NCBI RefSeq assembly: GCF_014284175.1
Contig: NZ_JACOGA010000003.1
Coordinates: forward strand, 186,001 to 250,000
DNA from: Affinundibacterium flavidum
GTDB taxonomy: Bacteria > Pseudomonadota > Gammaproteobacteria > Burkholderiales > Burkholderiaceae_D
Length of the DNA: 64,000 bases
Reading direction: 5' to 3'
Shown here: in pieces, positions 25,135 to 34,562 of the stretch
Layout of the letters: the number at the start of each line of letters is the position of its first letter
Numbering within the stretch: the stretch's first letter is position 1
Program-made: the position numbers and the translations under genes
The notes under the pieces: model-generated
What the model was told of the DNA's origin: nothing
The model's input: only the letters and a program-made list of their open reading frames with translations
Databases searched by the model: none

Positions 25135-27729
25135 TCATGCTGACTTCGTCGACTCCAAAAAATCCTGCGCAAAACGTTGCAACACCCCACCAGCTTCATA
25201 AATCGACACTTCTTCCGCCGTATCCAAACGACAAGTCACAGGCACTTCTACGCGCTCACCATTCTTACGATGAACAACCAAAGTCAAAGTCGTGCGCGGC
25301 GTACGGTCACCAATTACGTCATAAGTTTCTGTGCCATCTAAGCCCAAAGTCAGGCGATTCACACCTGCTTTAAATTCCAATGGCAACACGCCCATACCGA
25401 TCAGATTCGTGCGGTGGATGCGTTCAAAACCTTCTGCCACAATCACTTCCACACCCGCCAAGCGCACGCCCTTCGCTGCCCAATCACGTGAAGAACCTTG
25501 ACCATAATCTGCACCCGCAATAATGATCAGCGGTTGCTTGCGTTCCATGTAGGTTTCTATCGCTTCCCACATGCGTGTCACTTTGCCTTCGGGTTCTATC
25601 CGTGCCAGCGAACCCGCTTTGATCTTGCCATCGGCATCGCGCACCATTTCGTTTTTCAGCGTTGGATTCGCGAAGGTGGCGCGTTGTGCAGTTAAATGAT
25701 CGCCGCGATGTGTTGCGTAGGAATTGAAATCTTCTTCCGGCAAACCCATCTTCGCCAAATAAGCACCAGCCGCGCTGTCTAGCATAATCGCGTTGGATGG
25801 CGATAAGTGATCGGTCGTGATGTTATCGCCTAAGACCGCCAAAGCGCGCATGCCTTTCATCGTACGCTCGCCGGCTAAAGCACCTTCCCAATACGGCGGG
25901 CGACGGATGTAAGTGGATGGCGCACGCCAGTCATACAATGGCGGCACGCTGGCCGCTTGCTCAGTCGAGATCGCGAACATAGGCTCATACACATTGCGGA
26001 ACATCTCAGGCTTCACGCTGGACTTCACAATCGCATCAATCTCTTCATCTGTCGGCCAGATATCTTTCAAACGGATTTCTTTGCCATCGACTACCGTCAA
26101 CACATCTTTCTCGATGTCGAAACGTATCGTGCCAGCAATCGCGTAGGCCACTACCAACGGTGGCGAAGCGAGGAAGGCTTGTTTTGCATAAGGATGAATA
26201 CGGCCATCAAAATTACGATTGCCAGATAAAACCGCAGTCGCATACAAATCGCGGTCAATAATTTCTTGTTGAATCACTGGATCAAGCGCACCGGACATGC
26301 CGTTACAGGATGTACAGGCATAGGCCACCACGCCAAAACCCAAGGCTTCGAGATCAGACATCAAGCCTGCTTCTTCCAGATACAAAGTCACTGCTTTAGA
26401 GCCAGGCGCTAAGGAGGATTTCACCCAAGGTTTACGCGTTAAACCGAGACGATTGGCGTTGCGTGCTAACAGGCCAGCGGCAATCACATTACGTGGGTTT
26501 GAAGTATTGGTACAGCTGGTAATCGCAGCGATGATAACCACGCCATCTGGCATTTGGCCTGGCACGTCGTCCCATGCAGCAGCGATGCCTTTTGCAGACA
26601 AATCTGCTGTTGCGACACGTGCATGTGGATTCGATGGACCCGCCATATTGCGCACTACCGATGACAAATCAAATTGCAGTAAGCGTTCATATTCGGCTGT
26701 TACTAAGGCGTCGGACCACAGGCCAGCAACTTTGGCGTAGCTTTCTACCAAAGCGACTTGTGCATCTTCACGACCAGTTAATTTCAAGTAGTCGATCGTT
26801 TGCTGATCGATACTAAACATCGCCGCTGTCGCGCCATACTCAGGTGCCATATTTGAAATCGTGGCACGATCGCCGAGCGTCAATGCTGCTGCGCCGCTGC
26901 CATAGAATTCAAGATAAGCACCCACCACTTTTGATTTGCGCAAAAATTCTGTGAGTGCTAATACGATGTCAGTTGCAGTAATGCCAGGTTGTGGTTTACC
27001 GCTCAGTTCGACACCGATAATGTCGGGCAAACGCATCCACGATGCGCGACCCAGCATGACGTTTTCTGCTTCCAGACCACCGACACCAATTGCGATCACG
27101 CCAAGCGCATCAACGTGCGGCGTATGACTATCGGTACCGACTAAAGTATCAGGGAAAGCTACGCCATTTTGTGATTGAATTACGGGCGACATACGTTCCA
27201 GATTAATCTGATGCATGATGCCGTTACCCGGCGGGATCACTTCCATATTCTTAAATGCGAGCTTGGTCCAGTTAATGAAGTGGAAGCGATCTTCATTACG
27301 TCGATCTTCAATCGCACGATTTTTTTCAAAGGCTTGCGGATCAAAACCACCGCATTCAACCGAGAGAGAATGATCGACGATTAATTGCACTGGCACCACA
27401 GGATTCACTTGCGCTGGATCACCGCCCTGATCCGCAATCGCATCACGCAAACCTGCCAAATCGACCAGTGCGGTTTGACCGAGAATATCGTGACACACCA
27501 CGCGTGCTGGGAACCACGGAAAATCCAAATCACGCTTGCGTTCTATGAACTGCTTTAAGGAATCCGTCAAAGTCGCAGGGTCGCAACGACGTACCAGATT
27601 TTCAGCGAGGACGCGTGACGTGTAAGGTAGTTTGGCGTAGGCACCGGCTTCGATGGCGTCTACGGCTTCACGTGCATCGAAGTAATCGAGCTGCGTGCCG
27701 GGTAGGTTTTTGCGGAATTGTGTGTTCAT
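25135..27729 (-). CDS. acnD: 2-methylcitrate dehydratase, Fe/S-dependent (AcnD)
   Basis: An 864-residue aconitase-family enzyme converting 2-methylcitrate to 2-methylaconitate. The cluster cysteines lie in ITSCTNTSNP and ACTSCNGMSG (about residues 405-480), and the swivel-domain motif AGADYGQGSSRDWAAKG is near residue 760. It is shorter than AcnA (about 890), and its pairing with prpF identifies it as AcnD rather than a general aconitase. It replaces PrpD in this operon. Confidence 0.93.
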   Translation of the reverse strand: MNTQFRKNLPGTQLDYFDAREAVDAIEAGAYAKLPYTSRVLAENLVRRCDPATLTDSLKQFIERKRDLDFPWFPARVVCHDILGQTALVDLAGLRDAIADQGGDPAQVNPVVPVQLIVDHSLSVECGGFDPQAFEKNRAIEDRRNEDRFHFINWTKLAFKNMEVIPPGNGIMHQINLERMSPVIQSQNGVAFPDTLVGTDSHTPHVDALGVIAIGVGGLEAENVMLGRASWMRLPDIIGVELSGKPQPGITATDIVLALTEFLRKSKVVGAYLEFYGSGAAALTLGDRATISNMAPEYGATAAMFSIDQQTIDYLKLTGREDAQVALVESYAKVAGLWSDALVTAEYERLLQFDLSSVVRNMAGPSNPHARVATADLSAKGIAAAWDDVPGQMPDGVVIIAAITSCTNTSNPRNVIAAGLLARNANRLGLTRKPWVKSSLAPGSKAVTLYLEEAGLMSDLEALGFGVVAYACTSCNGMSGALDPVIQQEIIDRDLYATAVLSGNRNFDGRIHPYAKQAFLASPPLVVAYAIAGTIRFDIEKDVLTVVDGKEIRLKDIWPTDEEIDAIVKSSVKPEMFRNVYEPMFAISTEQAASVPPLYDWRAPSTYIRRPPYWEGALAGERTMKGMRALAVLGDNITTDHLSPSNAIMLDSAAGAYLAKMGLPEEDFNSYATHRGDHLTAQRATFANPTLKNEMVRDADGKIKAGSLARIEPEGKVTRMWEAIETYMERKQPLIIIAGADYGQGSSRDWAAKGVRLAGVEVIVAEGFERIHRTNLIGMGVLPLEFKAGVNRLTLGLDGTETYDVIGDRTPRTTLTLVVHRKNGERVEVPVTCRLDTAEEVSIYEAGGVLQRFAQDFLESTKSA

Positions 27730-27798
27730 AGTTTTTCCAATTATTTTTTTAAACCCTTCAACACCGAAACGCTGAGCAATGTAGGAGTTATTTTGTCA

Positions 27799-27898
27799 CT
27801 CCTCCCCCTTCAAAGAGGAGGTTGGGAGGGGGATGGGTTTTCATCTCGCACAACAGAAACCCATCCCCACCCCAACCCTCCCCTTGAAGGGGAGGGAG
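27799..27898. repeat. prp-spacer inverted-repeat element, copy B
   Basis: Same architecture as copy A: CTCCTCCCCCTTCAAAGAGGAGG, GGGGATGGGTTT, a 16-base centre, then AAACCCATCCCC and CTCCCCTTGAAGGGGAG. It lies between prpC and acnD. Just outside it, AAACCCTTCAAC...AACGCTGAGC (27751-27777) and GCCTCAGCGTTGAGGGGTTT (27944-27963) form a second, outer inverted pair. Confidence 0.85.
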
Positions 27899-27977
27899 AC
27901 TTCATCAAGACTCGCTCATCATTAACCTCTGCGCTCCTCTGCGCCTCAGCGTTGAGGGGTTTTAAAGCCATCCAAAT

Positions 27978-29132
27978 TTACTTACGATCTCTTAGCGGCA
28001 CGAATGCCAAATCCTCAGGTCCCACATAATTCGCACTTGGACGAATAATCTTGTTATCAATACGCTGTTCGATGATATGCGCCGACCAACCTGAAGTACG
28101 AGCGATCACGAACAAAGGTGTGAACATTGCGGTTGGTACGCTCATCACGTGATAAGAAACCGCAGAGAACCAATCCAGATTTGGGAACATTTTTTTGATG
28201 TCCCACATCACAGTTTCTAAGCGCTCAGCGATGTCATACATTTTGGTGGAGCCAGCTTCGACTGACAAAGTGCGGGCGACTTCTTTGATGACTTTATTGC
28301 GTGGATCAGACACCGTGTACACAGGATGGCCGAAACCAATCACGACTTCTTTGTTTTCTACACGACGTTTGATATCGGCTTCTGCTTCGTCAGGATTGTC
28401 GTAACGCTTTTGAATTTCAAATGCGACTTCGTTTGCACCACCATGCTTAGGGCCGCGCAAGGCACCAATCGCGCCAGTGATGGCGGAATGAATATCGGAA
28501 CCGGTACCCGCGATCACGCGGCTGGTAAAAGTTGATGCATTGAACTCATGTTCTGCGTACAGAATCAAAGAAGTGTGCATTGCGCGCACCCAAGAAGCTT
28601 TTGGTTTTTCGCCGTGCAAAAGATGCAGGAAATGACCGCCGATAGAATCATCATCAGTTTCCACATCGATGCGTTTGCCGTTGTGGCTGAAGTGGTACCA
28701 ATACAAAAGCATAGAACCGAACGATGCCATCAAACGATCAGCGATATCGCGTGCGCCTGGGGTGTTGTGATCGTCTTTTTCTGGTAGCGTGCAACCTAAC
28801 ACCGATGAGCCTGTACGCATGACATCCATAGGGTGTGAGGATGCTGGCAAGGCTTCCAAAGCTAATTTCAAATTCGCTGGTAAGCCGCGTAAGGATTTTA
28901 ATTTTGCTTTGTAAGCGGATAATTCAGCTGCCGTTGGCAATTTACCGTGCACCAGCAAATGGGCGATTTCTTCGAATTCGCAATTGTCTGCCACGTCTAG
29001 AATATCGTAGCCACGATAGTGCAAATCGTTACCGGTTTTGCCTACGCTGCACAATGCGGTGTTACCAGCAGCGACGCCGGATAAGGCTACGGATTTTTTT
29101 GGTTTAAATGTTGGGGTTTCTTGTGTGGTCAT
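27978..29132 (-). CDS. prpC: 2-methylcitrate synthase
   Basis: A 384-residue citrate-synthase-fold enzyme condensing propionyl-CoA with oxaloacetate. Catalytic histidine contexts are GPKHGGANE and [13 protein letters not shown]. Its length (about 50 residues shorter than GltA, lacking its N-terminal beta domain) and position between prpB and acnD identify it as PrpC. The AGAAATAAA-type leader before the ATG is weak as a ribosome binding site. Confidence 0.94.
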   Translation of the reverse strand: MTTQETPTFKPKKSVALSGVAAGNTALCSVGKTGNDLHYRGYDILDVADNCEFEEIAHLLVHGKLPTAAELSAYKAKLKSLRGLPANLKLALEALPASSHPMDVMRTGSSVLGCTLPEKDDHNTPGARDIADRLMASFGSMLLYWYHFSHNGKRIDVETDDDSIGGHFLHLLHGEKPKASWVRAMHTSLILYAEHEFNASTFTSRVIAGTGSDIHSAITGAIGALRGPKHGGANEVAFEIQKRYDNPDEAEADIKRRVENKEVVIGFGHPVYTVSDPRNKVIKEVARTLSVEAGSTKMYDIAERLETVMWDIKKMFPNLDWFSAVSYHVMSVPTAMFTPLFVIARTSGWSAHIIEQRIDNKIIRPSANYVGPEDLAFVPLRDRK

Positions 29133-29188
29133 TTTATTTCTCCGAAAGTATGTATGTCTTTATTTCGCTATCGTTTTCTAGTCTGTCG

Positions 29189-29290
29189 CTCCTCCCCCTT
29201 CAAGGGGGAGGTCGGGAGGGGGATGGGTTTTAGTTGATCCTGACATTGAAACCCATCCCCACCCCAACCCTCCCCTTGAAGAGGAGGGAG
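29189..29290. repeat. prp-spacer inverted-repeat element, copy C
   Basis: Third copy, between prpB and prpC: CTCCTCCCCCTTCAAGGGGGAGG, GGGGATGGGTTT, an 18-base centre, AAACCCATCCCC and CTCCCCTTGAAGAGGAG. Copies B and C are closest to each other. Confidence 0.85.
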
Positions 29291-29349
29291 TTAACGCATC
29301 ACTACACGTCAGACGATAGAAATGTACTTTTTAAATTAATTCAAACCAG

Positions 29350-30240
29350 TTACTTCGCCTTTTGCTGCGCAAACAAAGCATCCAATTTCTGTTCGAAATC
29401 GTGATAGTTAATGCGCTCGTAGAGTTCCATGCGCGTCTGCATCGTATCAACCACATTCTTTTGCGTACCATCACGACGAATCGCGCTGTAGACGTTTTCC
29501 GCAGCCTTATTCATCGCACGGAAAGCGCTCAATGGATACAGTACCAAACCTACGTCAGCGGAAGCTAATTCTTCTACCGTGTACAAAGGTGTAGAACCGA
29601 ATTCGGTGATATTCGCGAGGATAGGTACTTTGACTGCATTGGCGAATTGTTTGTACATTGCCAGCTCAGTGATCGCTTCTGGGAAAATCATATCGGCGCC
29701 TGCTTCTACACAAGCTAATGCGCGATCAATCGCTGCTTCTAAACCTTCAACAGCTAAAGCATCAGTACGCGCCATGATGACGAAATTCTCATCGGTACGC
29801 GCATCGACGGCGGCTTTCACGCGATCGACCATTTCTTGCTTGCTGACGATTTCTTTACCCGGACGATGACCACAACGTTTCGCGCCAACCTGATCTTCAA
29901 TATGCATCGCTGCCGCGCCAAACTTGATCATGGATTTCACCGTACGTGCCACATTAAAAGCAGATGAACCAAAACCGGTATCCACATCGACCAGCAAAGG
30001 CAAATCGCAGACATCGGTAATACGACGTACATCGGTCAACACGTCATCGAGGTTAGAGATACCTAGATCAGGTAAACCCAAAGAGCCAGCGGCAACACCG
30101 CCACCCGACAAATAAATCGCTTTGAAACCGGCACGTTTCGCTAACAAAGCGTGATTTGCATTAATCGCACCAACCACTTGTAGCGGAGATTCTTCTTGCA
30201 TCGCCTTGCGGAAGGCTGCACCTGCGGAATATTGGGACAT
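29350..30240 (-). CDS. prpB: Methylisocitrate lyase
   Basis: A 296-residue PEP-mutase/isocitrate-lyase superfamily enzyme cleaving 2-methylisocitrate to pyruvate and succinate. The catalytic cysteine is C123 in [11 protein letters not shown], with the Mg-binding LVDVDTGFG segment upstream. It is the first gene of prpBC-acnD-prpF and is preceded by a textbook sigma-54 promoter (30275-30289). Confidence 0.95.
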   Translation of the reverse strand: MSQYSAGAAFRKAMQEESPLQVVGAINANHALLAKRAGFKAIYLSGGGVAAGSLGLPDLGISNLDDVLTDVRRITDVCDLPLLVDVDTGFGSSAFNVARTVKSMIKFGAAAMHIEDQVGAKRCGHRPGKEIVSKQEMVDRVKAAVDARTDENFVIMARTDALAVEGLEAAIDRALACVEAGADMIFPEAITELAMYKQFANAVKVPILANITEFGSTPLYTVEELASADVGLVLYPLSAFRAMNKAAENVYSAIRRDGTQKNVVDTMQTRMELYERINYHDFEQKLDALFAQQKAK

Positions 30241-30274
30241 AGTTTTTTCCTTTTATTGGGATGCAGTCCTTATT

Positions 30275-30289
30275 GCAAAGCGCGTGCCA
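30275..30289 (-). promoter_or_regulatory. Sigma-54 (-24/-12) promoter of the prpB operon
   Basis: Read on the minus strand this is TGGCAC-N5-TTGC, an exact match to the -24/-12 consensus with correct spacing. It is about 35-50 bp upstream of the prpB start and matches the sigma-54-dependent activator PrpR encoded divergently. Confidence 0.88.
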
Positions 30290-30363
30290 GTCTGCACTAG
30301 CCAAAATTCAGGAATCGCTTAAGCATTAAAAATCAAATACTTAAATTCAAATTCTTGCGAATA

Positions 30364-30384
30364 AGCCCGACTGAAAAAGTCGGC
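30364..30384. other. Small hairpin in the prpB-prpR spacer
   Basis: AGCCCGACT and AGTCGGCT pair with one bulged base. It lies between the sigma-54 promoter and the TGAAACA array. Role unknown. Confidence 0.4.
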
Positions 30385-30408
30385 TATGTTGCAGAAACGC
30401 GTTGCACA

Positions 30409-30485
30409 TGAAACAAATTTGAAACATAATTGAAACAACATATGAAACACACCTTAAAACCCATGTTGAAACACGCCTTGAAAAG
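30409..30485. promoter_or_regulatory. Phased TGAAACA array, probable PrpR upstream activating sites
   Basis: Exact TGAAACA heptamers start at 30409, 30420, 30431, 30443 and 30467. A weak relative near 30455 and TGAAAAG at 30479 complete a series with 11-12 bp steps. All lie on the same DNA face and strand, 120-195 bp upstream of the -24 box, the normal distance for a sigma-54 activator. Assigning them to PrpR is inference; a simple degenerate tandem repeat is the alternative. Confidence 0.6.
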
Positions 30486-30559
30486 TAGTCGTAGACAAAC
30501 ACTCTCACCAAAACAAATTAGGTGCACCAGTAGTATTCGACAATATTAAAGAAGACAAC

Positions 30560-32197
30560 ATGAGCCGACGCCCGCCTATCCCTCGCGATCCGCAAGACAA
30601 GCCTGTCATTTGGACTGTCTCCATTTCACGCTTGTTCGATTTATTCCGCGACATCATGGTGGAATATGACGCCAGTGCAGACATTGAGCCGATTCACCTA
30701 GGATTTGAAGAGGCGGCGCAAACCTTGCGCGAACGCCTCCAAACCGAACGCTGCGACGCGGTGATTGCGGCGGGATCGAATGGTGCATATCTCAAGAATC
30801 GACTACCTATCCCCGTGGTCATCGCAAAAGCGAGTGGCTTCGATGTCATGCAAGCTTTAGCAAGAGCGCGCAAGGTTTCGCGTCAGATCGCCATCGTTAC
30901 CTACCAGGAAACCATGCCAGAATTGGCGGATTTCAAGGCAACTTTCGGTTTTCAAGTAGAACAAAGAACTTACGTCACGGAAGAAGATGCCAAGAGCCAG
31001 ATAGGCGAACTTAAAGCCATGGGTGTGCAAGCGATTGTTGGTGCGGGCTTGATTACAGATCTGGCTGAAGAAGCTGGCTTAACGGGTATTTTCATGTATT
31101 CGGCGGGGTCTATCCGTCAGGCTTTCGATGATGCTATCGAAATCTCCCGACTCACGCGACTAGAGGCGTCAAAAGGACGTCAACAACCGATAGGAGAGTT
31201 GCGGGCACGGCATAGCATTAATGATCTCCGTGGAGATTCCAACATAATGCAGGAGGTAAGACGATCCATCATGCTGTATGCACGCTCGCCAGCGACGGTA
31301 TTATTGCAAGGCGAAACGGGCACCGGCAAAGAGCTTGCAGCACAAGCAATACACAAGGAAAGTGCACGGGCAAGACAAGCTTTTGTCGCCGTCAATTGTG
31401 GTGCGATTGCTGAATCATTATTGGAGTCAGAATTATTTGGCTATGAGGAAGGTGCATTTACCGGATCGCGTCGTGGCGGCCATGCAGGCTTGTTTGAAGC
31501 TGCGCATCGGGGCACTTTGTTTTTGGATGAAATTGGCGAAATGCCCCTGAATTTGCAGACACGTCTATTGAGAGTGTTAGAAGAGCGCGAAATCGTGCGC
31601 GTGGGTGGCGTACGGCCAATTCCAGTTGATGTACGCATTATCAGCGCGACACACTGCGATCTCGAGCAACGAGTTCACGAGGGTCGTTTTCGCGCCGATT
31701 TGTTTTATCGACTGGCGGTACTACGTTTGCATTTACCCTCTCTACGAGAACACCCCACAGACTTGGTAGCGCTTGCACAATGGTGCTTAAAGCAAGCCTG
31801 CGCATCAATTGGCAATCGACCACATCCGAATTTACATGCGGAAGTTGCGCGCTGTGAGAGTCTGCTACAGACTTATCATTGGCCTGGCAACGTACGCGAA
31901 TTACGCAATTTGATGGAGAGAGTTGCATTGCATCTATCAGCAACGCCATTGCAAGCGATCACCCCCAATTTTCTGATGAAATTATTACCAGAAATAACTA
32001 ACGCAAACTTATCTGATACACCACACTTAGCAAGCTCAATCACGTCTATCGCTTCAGAAGATGAAAATTCTATCGACAAATTGATGAGAAAATTCAACAA
32101 TAACCGAGACGCGGTTGCCAAGCACTTGGGCATTAGTCGCACGACCTTATGGCGTCGCTTACGATCTGGTGAAAAGCTGTCAGAAAAGACACAATAA
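30560..32197 (+). CDS. prpR: Propionate-responsive sigma-54 activator PrpR
   Basis: A 545-residue bacterial enhancer-binding protein. Residues about 20-195 are the PrpR N-terminal ligand domain (2-methylcitrate sensor in Salmonella). Residues 215-450 are the AAA+ domain with Walker A GETGTGKE, the sigma-54 contact loop reading GAFTGS (the family-wide form is GAFTGA), Walker [11 protein letters not shown] and the arginine-finger region. A Fis-type helix-turn-helix ends the protein ([22 protein letters not shown]). It is divergent from prpB across 319 bp that hold the sigma-54 promoter and the TGAAACA array. Confidence 0.94.
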   Translation: MSRRPPIPRDPQDKPVIWTVSISRLFDLFRDIMVEYDASADIEPIHLGFEEAAQTLRERLQTERCDAVIAAGSNGAYLKNRLPIPVVIAKASGFDVMQALARARKVSRQIAIVTYQETMPELADFKATFGFQVEQRTYVTEEDAKSQIGELKAMGVQAIVGAGLITDLAEEAGLTGIFMYSAGSIRQAFDDAIEISRLTRLEASKGRQQPIGELRARHSINDLRGDSNIMQEVRRSIMLYARSPATVLLQGETGTGKELAAQAIHKESARARQAFVAVNCGAIAESLLESELFGYEEGAFTGSRRGGHAGLFEAAHRGTLFLDEIGEMPLNLQTRLLRVLEEREIVRVGGVRPIPVDVRIISATHCDLEQRVHEGRFRADLFYRLAVLRLHLPSLREHPTDLVALAQWCLKQACASIGNRPHPNLHAEVARCESLLQTYHWPGNVRELRNLMERVALHLSATPLQAITPNFLMKLLPEITNANLSDTPHLASSITSIASEDENSIDKLMRKFNNNRDAVAKHLGISRTTLWRRLRSGEKLSEKTQ

Positions 32198-32310
32198 GTA
32201 ACAGATATTAGCGACCATTTGCGGTATAACAAAATCTATTTTTTTAGAGAAAAGAGACGTAAGATAGAATGTCGAAGTTCTTAGCGATCAAACTGAATTA
32301 ATCTCAATTA

Positions 32311-32350
32311 AGCCCAAGTTCTTCCCAATAAGCCCAAATAAGCCCAACAT
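32311..32350. repeat. 10-bp degenerate tandem array (4 units) before the receiver gene
   Basis: Units AGCCCAAGTT, CTTCCCAATA, AGCCCAAATA and AGCCCAACAT run head to tail, ending 114 bp before the receiver protein start. Confidence 0.6.
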
Positions 32351-32464
32351 CATCAATCATAGTTAGCTTCAAGTAATCAGGGTTCTGCTTAGCTAGCAGC
32401 AATGGCACTGATAACAGAGATAACACCGACAGCAGCGACAACGAATTACGATCAGGATATTTTC

Positions 32465-32842
32465 ATGACCAGCGAACTACCACCAAAAAAATTATTAATT
32501 GTTGACGACAGCAAAGTGTCACGCATGATTATTCGCGCCAGAGTGCTAGCGATCTATCCTCACTGGGAAATTCTGGAAGCCAGTAATGGACCCGAAGGCA
32601 TAGCTAGTGCGAAAGAACACTTACCGAATTTTTGTACGATGGATATTAATATGCCCGGCATGCTGGGTACAGAAGCTGCAGAGATCATATTGCAAGAGAT
32701 ACCTCAAGTTCGTGTGGTCATTTTTTCTGCCAATATCCAAGAAAGTTTTCAAGACCGAGCCTCGGCCATGGGCGCAATTTTTGTCGCTAAACCCATTACT
32801 GAGAAATCTATCGCAGAAGCACTAAATTACTTTATGGGGTAA
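32465..32842 (+). CDS. CheY-like stand-alone receiver protein
   Basis: A 125-residue single-domain response regulator. The acidic pair is in LLIVDDSKVSR, the phospho-acceptor aspartate in CTMDINMPG, the switch residue in IFSAN and the conserved lysine in AKPI. I prefer the ATG at 32465, after a CAGGA box; an in-frame start at 32402 adds 21 residues of no family resemblance. It lacks an output domain, so it must act by binding another protein. It is the first gene of a three-gene operon with a CheC-like protein and a diguanylate cyclase. Confidence 0.88.
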   Translation: MTSELPPKKLLIVDDSKVSRMIIRARVLAIYPHWEILEASNGPEGIASAKEHLPNFCTMDINMPGMLGTEAAEIILQEIPQVRVVIFSANIQESFQDRASAMGAIFVAKPITEKSIAEALNYFMG

Positions 32843-32844
32843 CT

Positions 32845-33459
32845 GTGGAAAGTTTGAGCGAACTCCATCTGGATGCATTGGCAGAAGTCTTTAATGTTGG
32901 CGCAGGTCGTGCTGCCGCTAGCTTGAGCGAGATCGTGGGCGATGAAGTGAAGCTATCGGTGCCTTCGATAGAAATCAAAAGAACGGACGAAATCGATGCC
33001 AGCCTCATGTCCCTCAGCAGTATGAAATTTGGGGTCGTCAGTCAACACTTCTCGGGTCCCTTTGACGCGCAGGCTTTGTTACTCTTTACCGAGAGTCACG
33101 CCTTAGAGATTGTGCGCGATATGATGGGCTCACAAATGAGCATCGAAGAGTTGGCTGAGTTTGAACAAGAAGCCATGTGCGAACTGGGTAATATCATCTT
33201 GAATGCCTGTTTATCGGCGATGGCAGATATGTTACATATCGTATTAGACAGCTCTTTGCCTGAATATAGAATTGCGTCCACTGACGATATTTTCAAAAGT
33301 TTAAAAAGTTCGCAAGATCAACCGTATATACTGGTATTGCACATCGACCTATCGATAGAAAAGCGGCACTCGGAAGGACATTTGATTTTTTTATTGAGCT
33401 CAATGTCACTTAGAAGTTTGGTGCAGCAGTTAGAGCAGTTTTTAGGAAAAATAGAATGA
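32845..33459 (+). CDS. CheC-like (CheC/CheX/FliY) phosphatase-type protein
   Basis: A 204-residue protein with the two CheC active-site helices of the form E-x2-N: AEVFNVGAGRAA near residue 14 and CELGNIILNAC near residue 115. CheC family members dephosphorylate CheY-P. The start is GTG two bases after the receiver stop, and its own stop overlaps the next ATG by four bases, so the three genes are coupled. Acting on the upstream receiver is a strong inference from context. Confidence 0.85.
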   Translation: MESLSELHLDALAEVFNVGAGRAAASLSEIVGDEVKLSVPSIEIKRTDEIDASLMSLSSMKFGVVSQHFSGPFDAQALLLFTESHALEIVRDMMGSQMSIEELAEFEQEAMCELGNIILNACLSAMADMLHIVLDSSLPEYRIASTDDIFKSLKSSQDQPYILVLHIDLSIEKRHSEGHLIFLLSSMSLRSLVQQLEQFLGKIE

Positions 33460-34445
33460 GTTCGTTAGAGATTTATCAAAATCAAATTTTGGACAGCATC
33501 AACATGGGTCTGGTGATCGTCGATGCTGACGAAAAGATTTTGTTGTGGAACGCCTGGATGGAAAAACATTCTGGCATCAGCGCTGAGAAAGCAATGAATC
33601 AAAAAATAGAAGAGGCGTTTGTGTCAGTTCCAAGCGCTGCTTTTATGACCGCACTGCGCAATAACATTACCTATGGCCTGCCATCGGTATTATCAAATGC
33701 ATTGCATCGTTCGCCATTGGCGCTGTTTAGCGTGGATGAATATTTTGAAAATCAATTAGCGATTCATCAGTCGATTGCGATCACTTCACTCGCTCGCGAC
33801 GACAATCAGCGTTGCAGCCTAATTCAGATATCTGATTCCAGCACATCGATTCGCCGTGAAAAAATGTTGCGCTCACATTCAGAAGTCTTGAAAAAAGATG
33901 CGACCACCGATAGCTTGACGGGTCTATACAACCGACGCTTCTTTGATGAGCATTACAAAATTTCTTTGGGACAGGCGATTCGCCAGAAACATCCTTTGTC
34001 GATTTTTATGGTTGACATCGACTACTTCAAACAATACAACGATTATTATGGGCATCCGGCCGGCGACAAAATTTTGATTCAGGTCGCATCGACCCTGAAG
34101 TCTCAAATTTCACGTTCTTCCGATATGTTAGCACGTTATGGTGGAGAAGAATTCGTCATGATTTTGCCGAACATGACCGAGCAAAATGCGATGGCGTTTG
34201 CGGAGAAATTGATAGACGCGGTCAGCCAATTAGCACTGCCTCATCTCAAGTCAAAATCGGAAAAAATCATCACGATCAGTATTGGAGCTAGCACATACGA
34301 TCCCAACCAGCACCGCGAAGTGTCGGCCTTGATTGATGCGGCAGATACCGCCTTATACAAAGCGAAGCAACAAGGGCGCAATCAAGCTTGCTTACTTCCT
34401 TTAGACACCCTACTCACGCATAGGCTGCAGATTCATGCAGAATAA
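33456..34445 (+). CDS. PAS-GGDEF diguanylate cyclase
   Basis: A 329-residue c-di-GMP-forming enzyme. A PAS domain (about residues 8-120, MGLVIVDADEKILLWNAWME) precedes a GGDEF domain (about 150-320). The active site reads GGEEF at 229-233, and the inhibitory RxxD site (RSSD) is five residues before it, so both activity and product inhibition are expected. No membrane segment is present, so it is cytosolic. It is the third gene of the receiver-CheC-GGDEF operon (ATGA overlap). Confidence 0.92.
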   Translation: MSSLEIYQNQILDSINMGLVIVDADEKILLWNAWMEKHSGISAEKAMNQKIEEAFVSVPSAAFMTALRNNITYGLPSVLSNALHRSPLALFSVDEYFENQLAIHQSIAITSLARDDNQRCSLIQISDSSTSIRREKMLRSHSEVLKKDATTDSLTGLYNRRFFDEHYKISLGQAIRQKHPLSIFMVDIDYFKQYNDYYGHPAGDKILIQVASTLKSQISRSSDMLARYGGEEFVMILPNMTEQNAMAFAEKLIDAVSQLALPHLKSKSEKIITISIGASTYDPNQHREVSALIDAADTALYKAKQQGRNQACLLPLDTLLTHRLQIHAE

Positions 34446-34562
34446 GTTGACTGGCGCCATTGGTAGTTTTCATGACGCCAGATCTTAACTTGAGAATCTT
34501 GATTTGCGAATCCTGATTTGTGAACTTTAAGTCGCCAATGGTAATTAGCATCACGCAATAAT

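Noticed and set aside
24971-29290. CRISPR array in the prp operon spacers
   Set aside because: The three repeats are kilobases apart with genes between, not regularly spaced by short spacers, and no cas genes are present.
31430-31480. PrpR loop GAFTGS as a defect in sigma-54 contact
   Set aside because: To my knowledge PrpR proteins commonly carry serine at the last position of this motif, so it is not a sign of inactivation.
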